64,000 nucleotides of DNA from Pirellulales bacterium. GTDB taxonomy: Bacteria; Planctomycetota; Planctomycetia; Pirellulales; JACPPG01. Below, piece by piece: positions 36,474 through 44,197 of the stretch; position 1 is the first letter of the stretch, and each line of letters starts with the position of its first letter. The notes under the pieces were generated by a model. That model did not search any database. It was not told the origin of the DNA and saw nothing but the letters and a program-made list of their open reading frames with translations. The position numbers and the translations under genes were made by a program. The DNA is taken from assembly GCA_036499395.1 (NCBI GenBank), contig DASYDW010000116.1, positions 221,832 to 285,831 on the forward strand. The letters are read 5' to 3'.

Positions 36474-38219
36474 ATGGAAGGATCACAACTGGCCGAAAAG
36501 GCCCTATTGAGCGACCCCCCCCCGCCCGCCCTGGCCGGGGGAACCGCCGATGGCGTGCGCTGGAGCGTTACGCCCGAGTGGCGCAAGACGCTGATCGGCG
36601 CGCAAGGGCTACGCCTGGATGAATGGCTGGCCGAGGGGCGGATGCATGTCGTCAAGCACGCCTCGCACCGCACAGTCTATCGCGTCGACCTGCCACATCG
36701 ATCGTTCTTCCTCAAGCATTACCGCGTCCTGGCGTTTTTGAACGCCCTGACGCACCTGCTGCGCGGCAGTGCCGCCCGCCGCGAATGGCGCAACGCTCTG
36801 GAGGTGCGCCGCCGACACGTCCCTACAGTGACACCGATCGCGTTGGGGGAACACTATCGAGGCGGCCTGGTGCGCGACAGCTACTTCGTCAGCGAGGCTA
36901 TCGCCGATTCTTGTACGCTCGAGCGTTACGCCGACGAGTGCCTGCCTAAGCTCTCGTCCCAGGAGCAAGCCCGCCTACGGCCGCGCATCATCTTGGCCCT
37001 GGCCAAGCTTTGCGCAGCGGCGCATCGGGCGGGGGTCTATCACACCGATTTTCATCGTGGCAACGTGTTGGTCGGACTCGATACGCTGGCCTCCCCCGAC
37101 GTGCTGCCGGAACTACATTTGATCGATCTGCCGAAAATGTGGTTCTCGCCCCCGCTCTCCTGGGCGCACAGCCGTGACAGCCTGGCGATGTTCGCCGCGG
37201 CGTGGCTGGACCGTTCGTCGCGCTGCGAACGATGGCGATTCTGGAAGGCCTACCTGGCTGGCCGCCCCGAGCTGGTGCTGGCCGATCCGCTGGCCGCGGG
37301 CAACGAGATCGTGCGCCGCAGCCGGGCCCACGCCCGCAAAATCTTCAGCGAGCGCGACAAGCGCTGCCTGCGTTCCAATCGCGACTACACGCGCGTCAAA
37401 GCCGCCAGCGCGATGGGTTACGCCGTGCGTGACCTGGCCCGCGGCGACTTGCTGACGCTGATGAGCCAGCCCGACGCCCCGTTTGCCGCCCCCGACGCGC
37501 AAATGATCAAGGTCTGCTCGGGCAGTCAGGTGGTGAAAACGACCATGCTGCTCGAAGGGCGTCCGACACCGGCCGCGTATAAACGCTCGTGCAACCGCCT
37601 GTGGCGCAAAGCGATCTTGGCCCTGTTTCGTCGCAGCCGAGCCCTGCGGGCTTGGCACCTGGGACACGCACTGCGCGAACGAGGCATCGATACGGCCCGG
37701 CCACTGTTGGTCGTCGAACCGCGCACCGGCGGACCGCGTTGGGAAAGTTACCTGGCCACCGAATGGGTCGAAGGAGACCATCTGCACGATTACGCCGCCT
37801 GGGTCGCCGCGCAGCCTTCGACAGAACGACGCCGCGAAACGCGCCACACGGCCGTCGTATTGGGACGCATGTTGGGGCGGATGCACGCCTGGAACGTCGA
37901 TCATCGCGACCTGAAGGCGCAGAATCTGATGCTCGCGCGGCAAGGAGAAAAGCTCACCGCCAACCTGATCGACTTGGACGGCGTGCGCTTCGTTCGCTCG
38001 CTGACCGAGCGGCGTCGGGCGCGCAACCTGGCCCGCCTGGCCACGAGCATGGAAGCCCATCCGTGGCTGACTCGCACTGACCGACTGCGGTTTTTATGCG
38101 CTTACCTGGCCGTGGCCCCGCTGGAAAAGCACACCTGGAAATGGTTCTGGCGCCGCGTCGGACGACGCAGTCGCGTACTGACGAACCTGATGCGCGCCGG
38201 CGGACGGGAAGTGCTGTAG
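36474..38219 (+). CDS. Dual WaaP/Kdo-type LPS kinase (two kinase domains)
   Basis: A 581-residue protein with two kinase domains of the lipopolysaccharide kinase (WaaP/KdkA/InaA) type. The first, about 30-300, has FLKHYR as the ATP-binding Lys segment, HTDFHRGNVLVG as the catalytic loop, and LIDLPK as the metal-binding Asp segment. The second, about 330-581, has an equivalent Lys region, HRDLKAQNLML, and LIDLDGVRF. Both domains keep the key Asp residues, so both may be active. The presumed substrate is a sugar of the LPS core. It follows the TPR gene. Confidence 0.85.
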   Translation: MEGSQLAEKALLSDPPPPALAGGTADGVRWSVTPEWRKTLIGAQGLRLDEWLAEGRMHVVKHASHRTVYRVDLPHRSFFLKHYRVLAFLNALTHLLRGSAARREWRNALEVRRRHVPTVTPIALGEHYRGGLVRDSYFVSEAIADSCTLERYADECLPKLSSQEQARLRPRIILALAKLCAAAHRAGVYHTDFHRGNVLVGLDTLASPDVLPELHLIDLPKMWFSPPLSWAHSRDSLAMFAAAWLDRSSRCERWRFWKAYLAGRPELVLADPLAAGNEIVRRSRAHARKIFSERDKRCLRSNRDYTRVKAASAMGYAVRDLARGDLLTLMSQPDAPFAAPDAQMIKVCSGSQVVKTTMLLEGRPTPAAYKRSCNRLWRKAILALFRRSRALRAWHLGHALRERGIDTARPLLVVEPRTGGPRWESYLATEWVEGDHLHDYAAWVAAQPSTERRRETRHTAVVLGRMLGRMHAWNVDHRDLKAQNLMLARQGEKLTANLIDLDGVRFVRSLTERRRARNLARLATSMEAHPWLTRTDRLRFLCAYLAVAPLEKHTWKWFWRRVGRRSRVLTNLMRAGGREVL

Positions 38220-38256
38220 CCCAAGCCGGACTTCTTTTCGCGCGAGCTGCCTGCTC

Positions 38257-38277
38257 GTAGGATGCACTGTGTGCATC
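38257..38277 (+). repeat. GTAG-headed palindrome, REP-like
   Basis: GTAG at 38257-38260 precedes a perfect 7-bp stem, GATGCAC/GTGCATC, around a TGT loop. The layout matches the elements at 2005 and 29043. It lies after the dual-kinase gene and before a leftward small protein gene. Confidence 0.5.
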
Positions 38278-38320
38278 ATTGCTGCTTCGTCCCCACCATA
38301 ACCCGCGGGGAAAATCCGGC

Positions 38321-38464
38321 CTAATACTTCGCGCGGGATCCAAACCCACGCATGCAGTACAGCCCCAAGAGCACGATGCCGAACAGCACCCACATCCATT
38401 GATGGCTGTTGAGCCGATCAAAATAGAGCATCATCGAATGGACGTAGTGCGAAATGAACCGCAT
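38321..38464 (-). CDS. Small single-helix membrane protein
   Basis: A 47-residue protein from an ATG at 38464, with a GGAG ribosome binding site ten bases upstream. A cytoplasmic N-terminal amphipathic part precedes one membrane helix (MWVLFGIVLLGLYCM), ending in a GFGSRAKY tail. The tail and Trp-rich entry remind me of small planctomycete membrane proteins. No function is known. The longer frame to 38536 has no ribosome binding site. Confidence 0.5.
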   Translation of the reverse strand: MRFISHYVHSMMLYFDRLNSHQWMWVLFGIVLLGLYCMRGFGSRAKY

Positions 38465-38649
38465 CAGACATGACTCCTGCTTTGGCGAGCGCCCCGGCCC
38501 CGCCCCTTGTCTCTTACCCGTGAAAGGATAGGTCACCAGCGGCGCCTGGCGGCGGTTGCAAACGGTATTTTCCTCACAACTTGTCGCGCCAGGTTCCAGG
38601 GGCCTCGCAGAGCCATTTCGGCAGTTCGGCCCGAGTGAACCAAGGCGAC

Positions 38650-38677
38650 TTGCGAGGGGTCAACCCGGGGGTATAAT
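38650..38677 (+). promoter_or_regulatory. tRNA-Asp promoter
   Basis: TTGCGA at 38650-38655 and a perfect TATAAT at 38672-38677 are separated by 16 bases. The predicted start would lie near 38684, about ten bases before the mature tRNA 5' end. Confidence 0.75.
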
Positions 38678-38694
38678 TCACCGTTTCACCCCCC

Positions 38695-38768
<74 letters not shown>

Positions 38769-38771
38769 CTG

Positions 38772-38817
38772 AACTGGTAAGGGTTTACGTCAACGACGTA
38801 CCCTGCCAGTTTTTTTG
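38772..38817 (+). terminator. Rho-independent terminator of tRNA-Asp
   Basis: AACTGG pairs with CCAGTT, AGGGT with ACCCT and ACGT with ACGT, with a CAACG loop, followed by at least seven T residues. It lies four bases past the tRNA. Confidence 0.9.
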
Positions 38818-38919
38818 TGCGCGCAGCCTCGCCCGCCCAACGGGGCCCAGGTAGACCCACCCCCCTCCGGCGGCGACCGAAAAGACGCCAGCGGAGCTCG
38901 CCCGAAGGAACCCGAATTC

Positions 38920-39690
38920 GTGGGCCTCGACTCCGTTCAAGCTGCGATCGCCCCCGTGCGCGAGGCGCTGCTCCGCCACCCGATCTACAACGACCTGGGC
39001 CACGCCAAGGCGTTGCGGGTTTTCATGCAACATCATGTCTTCGCCGTCTGGGATTTCATGTCCCTGCTGAAGGCACTGCAGCGGCAGCTTTGTTGCGTCA
39101 CGATCCCCTGGATACCGAACCAGGCGTCTCTCGGTGGTCGGCTGATCAATGAAATCGTGCTGGCCGAGGAAAGCGACGAAGACGGCCACGGCGGGTTCGC
39201 CAGCCACTACGAGCTGTACCACCAGGCGATGCGAAACTTCGGCGCCGATACATCAGCGATCGACAACTTTCTCGCGCAATTGCGCACCGGCAAGACCATC
39301 GCGGCCGCCATGCAGACCGCCGGCATAGCACCAGCTATCCAGGAATTTGTCGGTCGAACTTTCGCGACGATCGATAGCGGTGACGTGTGCCGTATCGCCG
39401 CCACGTTCACCTTCGGCCGTGAAGATCTACTGCCGGCCGTGTTCCAGAAAATCGTCGACGAAATCGCCGGCCGCGTCGGCCATGACCTCGACGAGTTCCG
39501 GTACTACCTACTGCGGCACGTGGAACTCGATGGCGACGAACATGGCCCGATGGCCAATCGCTTGATCGAAAGTCTCTGCGGAGCCGCTGCGGGGCGCTGG
39601 AAAACCGTCGAACAGGCTGCCGTGGCCGCGCTCGAGTCGCGGCTGACGTTCTGGAACGCGATTCATCAGGCGGTCATCACCGCCGACTGA
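38920..39690 (+). CDS. DUF3050 family protein
   Basis: About 256 residues. I prefer the GTG at 38920, preceded by AAGGA, because the frame beginning at 38815 overlaps the tRNA terminator and adds a low-complexity tail. The protein matches DUF3050, an all-helical family related to the heme oxygenase/TenA fold: ALLRHPIYNDLGHAKALRVFMQHHVFAVWDFMSLL near the N-terminus, EESDEDGHGG with acidic and His residues, and RHVELDGDEHGPMA near the C-terminus. Those His and Glu residues could bind metal, but no reaction is established. It is a lone gene. Confidence 0.85.
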   Translation: MGLDSVQAAIAPVREALLRHPIYNDLGHAKALRVFMQHHVFAVWDFMSLLKALQRQLCCVTIPWIPNQASLGGRLINEIVLAEESDEDGHGGFASHYELYHQAMRNFGADTSAIDNFLAQLRTGKTIAAAMQTAGIAPAIQEFVGRTFATIDSGDVCRIAATFTFGREDLLPAVFQKIVDEIAGRVGHDLDEFRYYLLRHVELDGDEHGPMANRLIESLCGAAAGRWKTVEQAAVAALESRLTFWNAIHQAVITAD

Positions 39691-39724
39691 CGCCGCAAAG
39701 AGCGACGATAAGCTTTTTCCGCGC

Positions 39725-42253
39725 TTACTCACTGGCTCGATTGCTGCGCTGACTCTCTTCGGTCAGGCGTTTCTCGTCGGCCGGAGTCAGCTTCGGCCGG
39801 TCGATCTTCAGCGTCAGTTTGCTCAGCTTGCCGGTGAATTTGAAGGGCACCTGGTAATCCTTGTCGTCGACGGGCGTGCCCGTATCGGCGCCGATGTCGA
39901 ACGTTTCGTCCCATTGCAAAGCAACGGGAATGCTGTGTTCCATCTTGTGCGATGACACGACCTTGCCGTCGACCTTTAGCGTCCCTGGCCCGCCGTGCCC
40001 CAGCCCGCTGCGATTGTTAAAGGCCAGGGTCTCCATACCGAGCCCTTCGTATTTGAAGGCGAACTCCAGGGTGTGTTTGCCCGCGGCCAGCTGTGCAGGG
40101 CTTTCCCAGCGTATGCGCCGCAAGTCGAGCATGTTCCACAAGAAGACCGGCTTTCCTTTCAGCAGATAGAATCCCCAGCCGCCGAAACGTCCTCCCTGCG
40201 TCGCGAGCACCCCTTCGCCACCGTCGGCCGGAACTTCGATCTCGGCCGTGATCGTGTACGAGGAGTCTAAAATCATCGGCGCCGCCCCCATCGGGATGCC
40301 GGTCAGCTCACCGCTATAAGTGAAAACATTGCGGCCGGCCGTGGCGCTGGGACGCGGCGAAACCATGCGAGTGGCCAGGGAATTGTCGAGCGGAAAGACC
40401 TGGTACTTGGCCGCCTCGACGATGAACAGTTGCTGCAATTCCTTAAGCTTGTCGGGCTGGCTGGCCGCCAGATCGTCGTTTTGCGTCCAATCCTTCGTCA
40501 GGTCGTACAGCTCCCATTTGTAGCTGTTCATCACGTTCTGATTGGGGGTCGCTCCCAGATTCCAGGGAGGATTGATGGGCGTGGTGTTGGCATACCAACC
40601 TTCGTGATAAATGCCCCGGTTCCCCAGCATTTCGAAATACTGCGTCTTGTGCGGCGAGGGGGCCTTGGCATTCGCCTTGTCGAAGGAGTAGGTCATGCTC
40701 ACGCCTTCGATCGGCCGCTGCGCGATGCCGTTGACCATCTGCGGCGCCTTGATGCCGGTCAATTCGAGAATCGTCGGCGTAACGTCGATCACATGGTGAA
40801 ACTGATTGCGGATGCCGCCGGCGTCCTTGATCTGCTTCGGCCACGCTATCGTCATTCCCTGGCGCGTGCCGCCGAAATGCGACGCCACCTGCTTCGTCCA
40901 TTTGAACGGCGTGTCGAAAGCCCAGGTCCAACCGACCGCCATATGGTTATAGGTCTTGTCCGAACCCCACTTGTCGTAGAACATCGCCAACTGCAGCGGC
41001 ACCGGCACTTCGACCGCGTTGAACTGCGCGACTTCGTTCGGCGTGCCGATCGGCGAGCCTTCGGGACTACTGCCGTTGTCGCCGCTGATGTAAATGACCA
41101 GCGTGTTATCCAGTTTCCCCAGGTCTTCGACCGCCTGAATGACGCGACCAATTTCGTGATCGGTGTAGGCCAGGTAAGCGGCATAGACTTCGACCTGACG
41201 GGTGAACAGCTTCTTCTCCTCGGCCGACAGATCGTCCCATTTCTTCAGTTCGTCAGGCCAAGGAGTGAGTTTGGCGTCGGCCGGGATTACGCCCAGCTTC
41301 TTCTGGTTGGCGAAGATCTGGTCGCGCAGTTTGTTCCAACCCATGTCGAACTTGCCCTTGAACTTTTCAATCCACTCGGGCGTGGCATGATGCGGCGCAT
41401 GGGTTCCGCCTGGGACGTAATAACAGAAGAACGGCTTGTCCGGCGCGATCTCGCTGATCATCTGCAGATGCGCGATCGCCTCGTCGGCCATGGCTGTTGT
41501 GAGATTCCACTCCGGCTTGCCTACGTAGGGATAAATCGCCGTCGTGTTGCGAAACAGGTTCGGCTGCCACTGGCTGGTATCACCACCGACGAAGCCATAG
41601 AAGAATTCAAAGCCCATACCGATCGGCCATTGATCGAAAGGGCCGACCTGGCTGGCTTGAAACGCCGGCGTGTTGTGATTCTTGCCGAACCAACTGGTGG
41701 CGTAGCCGTTGTCTTTCAGCACCTGGCCGAGCGTGGCCGTATCAGGCCCAATGATGCTGTCGTAACCGGGAAACCCGGTGGCCATTTCGGACACTTGGCC
41801 GAAGCCGACCGAGTGATGATTCCGCCCAGTAATCAGCGCCGCGCGCGTCGGCGAGCATAGCGCCGTCGAGTGAAACTGCGTGTAGCGCAATCCCATCTTG
41901 GCCACGCGATCCAAAGACGGCGTAGGAATCACGCCGCCAAAGGTGCTGGGGGCGCCGAAGCCGACATCGTCGGTCATGATCAACAGCACGTTCGGCGCAC
42001 CCTTGGGGGGCACCACGCGGGGCGGCCACCACGGCCTCGAATCCACGGCGTTCATGTTGATCACGCCTCCGAACACCGGCGGTTGCGACGGCAGATACTT
42101 TCCGTCGAGGGTGCGCGTCGCCGTGGGCGATCCGGACGGTGGCGTCGGTGCTCGCTCACCTTGTGCGAAAGAACTTCGCGCCGTCGCGATCACGAGCGCG
42201 GCACTGGCAAGACATCTCGAAACTCGCACTACGGATCGTAATACGTGAATCAC
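39725..42253 (-). CDS. Secreted arylsulfatase
   Basis: An 842-residue sulfatase starting at a GTG with AGGGAG eight bases upstream. A signal peptide (residues 1-30) leads into the alkaline-phosphatase-like fold: NVLLIMTDDVGFG with metal ligands around 88-100, then the formylglycine motif C133-S-P-T-R, and GRNHHSVG. KNHNTPAF and ISGDNGSSPEG contain further ligands. The last 200 residues form a beta-rich C-terminal domain typical of arylsulfatase A-type enzymes. It hydrolyses sulfate esters, probably on polysaccharides. Activity needs a formylglycine-generating enzyme, which is not in the window. Confidence 0.95.
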   Translation of the reverse strand: MIHVLRSVVRVSRCLASAALVIATARSSFAQGERAPTPPSGSPTATRTLDGKYLPSQPPVFGGVINMNAVDSRPWWPPRVVPPKGAPNVLLIMTDDVGFGAPSTFGGVIPTPSLDRVAKMGLRYTQFHSTALCSPTRAALITGRNHHSVGFGQVSEMATGFPGYDSIIGPDTATLGQVLKDNGYATSWFGKNHNTPAFQASQVGPFDQWPIGMGFEFFYGFVGGDTSQWQPNLFRNTTAIYPYVGKPEWNLTTAMADEAIAHLQMISEIAPDKPFFCYYVPGGTHAPHHATPEWIEKFKGKFDMGWNKLRDQIFANQKKLGVIPADAKLTPWPDELKKWDDLSAEEKKLFTRQVEVYAAYLAYTDHEIGRVIQAVEDLGKLDNTLVIYISGDNGSSPEGSPIGTPNEVAQFNAVEVPVPLQLAMFYDKWGSDKTYNHMAVGWTWAFDTPFKWTKQVASHFGGTRQGMTIAWPKQIKDAGGIRNQFHHVIDVTPTILELTGIKAPQMVNGIAQRPIEGVSMTYSFDKANAKAPSPHKTQYFEMLGNRGIYHEGWYANTTPINPPWNLGATPNQNVMNSYKWELYDLTKDWTQNDDLAASQPDKLKELQQLFIVEAAKYQVFPLDNSLATRMVSPRPSATAGRNVFTYSGELTGIPMGAAPMILDSSYTITAEIEVPADGGEGVLATQGGRFGGWGFYLLKGKPVFLWNMLDLRRIRWESPAQLAAGKHTLEFAFKYEGLGMETLAFNNRSGLGHGGPGTLKVDGKVVSSHKMEHSIPVALQWDETFDIGADTGTPVDDKDYQVPFKFTGKLSKLTLKIDRPKLTPADEKRLTEESQRSNRASE

Positions 42254-42361
42254 GCTTCGACTCCCTTCGTAACATGATGCTGCGACAGCGCGACTTGCGC
42301 CATGCTCGATCGAGCGCTGCCCCGAGCGAATAACGTACGGCGATTCCCGATTAATCTAGCG

Positions 42362-43537
42362 TTACTTCGCTGGGCTGTCAGCCGTTTGACCTTCTGGCTT
42401 GTCCAAACGCACCAGCAACCAATGATCGGTCTTGCCGTTTTTGTGAATCAGCGCGGGCGCCTCGCCTTGCGCGAGATCGCTCATGCCGGCCTCCATCACC
42501 GACTCCGTGTTGTCCCCCACCGTCCAAGCCGCGCGCTGTGTCTTGGGATCGGCCGCACCCTGGATGGGCTGAGTGTGCTCGGTCACCTCGTCGGTATAAT
42601 TGCCGCGGAGGATGCCCTGCTTGTTCACGGCCAGTTGCAGGATCAACTGCGGATGCTGCTGCTCGTTGCGAACCATCGCAAAGACGCCCAGCGGCATCCA
42701 GTCTTCACCACTGGCCGCCTCGGCCCCGGCGCCCGTAGCAGCCAGTTCGGCCGCCTGCTGGCTGTATTCAGCCGGCGTACCGACCGGCTGACCGTTCATC
42801 GTGACCATGCCATTCGAGTACGCAGGATTCACGCCGTAGTTGTACGCAACTGGCGCCGCACCGGCACCGTAATATCCGCCCACCGCGCCCCAGGTCGGTG
42901 TTCCCCACACCGCTCCCGCTGTCCAGCCATGCGGATACCAGGCGCCGGCGTGCGCTCCGTACCATTGACTGTTGTAGAGGCTGGGATTGTTGAACGAATT
43001 CCGTACGGCAGCCGCCCCCGCCGTGGCCCCCTCGGCGCCTGAGAACTGTGGCGAATTGCGATTGGCAACTGCTGCGCCTGCGGCCGCACCCTGTGCTCCT
43101 GAATACTGCGGCGAGTTGCGATTCGCGGCAGCCGCCCCGGCGGCTGCGCCCTGTTTGCCGGTGGCAGTCGGGTTGTTCCTGTTCGCTGCGGCAGCGCCCG
43201 CTGCGGCGCCTTGCGCGCCAGTGGCCTGAGGTCCGCGCCGTTCAGCAGCCGCGGCGCCCGCCGCAGCGCTGGAATTATTTCCTCGACCGTTCACGCTAGC
43301 GCCGTTCTTACCGGCGAAGCCCTGTTCCTTTCCGCCGGAGTTGCCGCCAGTGCGTTCGCGATTTGCACCGCCCCCTTGGGCGTGGTTGCCTCCCTGATGC
43401 GAGCGTTCGGACCACTCACCGCCCGGAGAATGTCCGCCGCCGGAGCGCCCTTCGCCGCGGCCGCGTTGCGCGTAAGCGCGCGGCACAGCCAGACATAGAA
43501 ATGCCACCAGCATCGAGATAATCATCCGTCGCCCCAT
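42362..43537 (-). CDS. Secreted Ala/Asn-rich tandem-repeat protein
   Basis: About 391 residues from an ATG at 43537 with AGGA nine bases upstream. A signal peptide ends near PRAYA. Residues 25-100 are Gly/Arg/Asn-rich. Four to five units of about 20 residues follow, each close to GAQGAAAGAAAANRNSP. A Tyr/Trp-rich region (HGWTAGAVWGTPTW) and a C-terminal globular part with an LGVFAMVRNEQQHP and LILQLAVNKQG segment complete it. This resembles planctomycete repeat proteins with a small beta domain at the end. Function unknown, surface location likely. Confidence 0.7.
   Translation of the reverse strand: MGRRMIISMLVAFLCLAVPRAYAQRGRGEGRSGGGHSPGGEWSERSHQGGNHAQGGGANRERTGGNSGGKEQGFAGKNGASVNGRGNNSSAAAGAAAAERRGPQATGAQGAAAGAAAANRNNPTATGKQGAAAGAAAANRNSPQYSGAQGAAAGAAVANRNSPQFSGAEGATAGAAAVRNSFNNPSLYNSQWYGAHAGAWYPHGWTAGAVWGTPTWGAVGGYYGAGAAPVAYNYGVNPAYSNGMVTMNGQPVGTPAEYSQQAAELAATGAGAEAASGEDWMPLGVFAMVRNEQQHPQLILQLAVNKQGILRGNYTDEVTEHTQPIQGAADPKTQRAAWTVGDNTESVMEAGMSDLAQGEAPALIHKNGKTDHWLLVRLDKPEGQTADSPAK
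43007..43269 (-). repeat. Tandem ~60-base repeats inside the Ala-rich gene
   Basis: Four to five in-frame units of about 60 bases encode the GAQGAAAGAAAANRN-type repeat. The last two or three are the most alike, differing mainly at third positions, while the outer ones have drifted. The pattern shows duplication by replication slippage or unequal recombination. Confidence 0.8.
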
Positions 43538-43946
43538 GGCGGTGTTTCCTTTCTTCAAGATCAACATTTGTGCTGCCGGCACTACGAGTCAGTTCAGGCA
43601 TCCGCGGTCACGGCACGACGTCGGAAATCGAATCCACGACGTTCGGAACCGCGATCGACCGGGGCGGCCATGATTCACTCAGCCACCGAACAGCACGAAA
43701 AACTCTAGGTTACCGCAGAGTGCTGCAGGACCGGCGCGTAACGAACGCGCCGCCCGATTCAACATAGTAATGGGAGAACGAGAGTAAGGATCGTAACGAC
43801 TGACCCGATGAACGCCCTAACTGGCATCGGTTGCTACTATTGGATAGGCCCCGAACCCGCACGGGATTCAGGCCAAGATTTCTTTTCCCCCGACGAATAA
43901 GCTGACAGAGGGTCGAGTCCCCTGCTATCCCCCGCCTGGAATTCTC
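43538..43946. other. Divergent intergenic region
   Basis: These 409 bases lie between the leftward repeat-protein gene and the rightward 64-residue gene. Promoters for both should lie here. No confident box, hairpin or small gene is seen. Confidence 0.45.
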
Positions 43947-44141
43947 ATGTTGACGTTCTTGCTGTGGTGCCTGCTGCTAGTGGTTTGCTGGCCGTTGGCC
44001 ATTCTGGTGTTGTTTCTGTATCCGATCGTATGGCTGGTGCTGCTGCCATTCCGGTTGATCGGCTGGACCTTTGCCGTGATCTTCGACACGCTCGATGCGA
44101 TATTGACGCTGCCGGCACGGGTCGCGCGGCGTCTGGCGTGA
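43947..44141 (+). CDS. Small two-helix membrane protein
   Basis: A 64-residue very hydrophobic protein. Two likely membrane segments occupy residues 3-24 and 26-48, followed by a short amphipathic tail ending in RVARRLA. A TGGAAT sequence upstream of the ATG is a weak ribosome binding site. I do not recognise a family; similar short proteins occur in Planctomycetes. It lies convergent with the CHAT gene. Confidence 0.55.
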   Translation: MLTFLLWCLLLVVCWPLAILVLFLYPIVWLVLLPFRLIGWTFAVIFDTLDAILTLPARVARRLA

Positions 44142-44197
44142 AATCGAGCGGGCAACACCGCAAAGAAGCACACGAAATCGCGCCGCCAGAATGACGT

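Noticed and set aside
37113-38060. Open frame of 315 codons on the minus strand
   Set aside because: It is antisense to the dual-kinase gene and lacks a recognisable domain.
38815-38919. Upstream extension of the DUF3050 gene
   Set aside because: It begins inside the tRNA terminator and encodes a low-complexity tail; the GTG at 38920 has a better ribosome binding site.
40430-41860. Long open frame (476 codons) on the + strand
   Set aside because: It lies entirely antisense to the arylsulfatase gene, has Arg/His-rich translation and no domain, as expected for the shadow of a high-GC gene.
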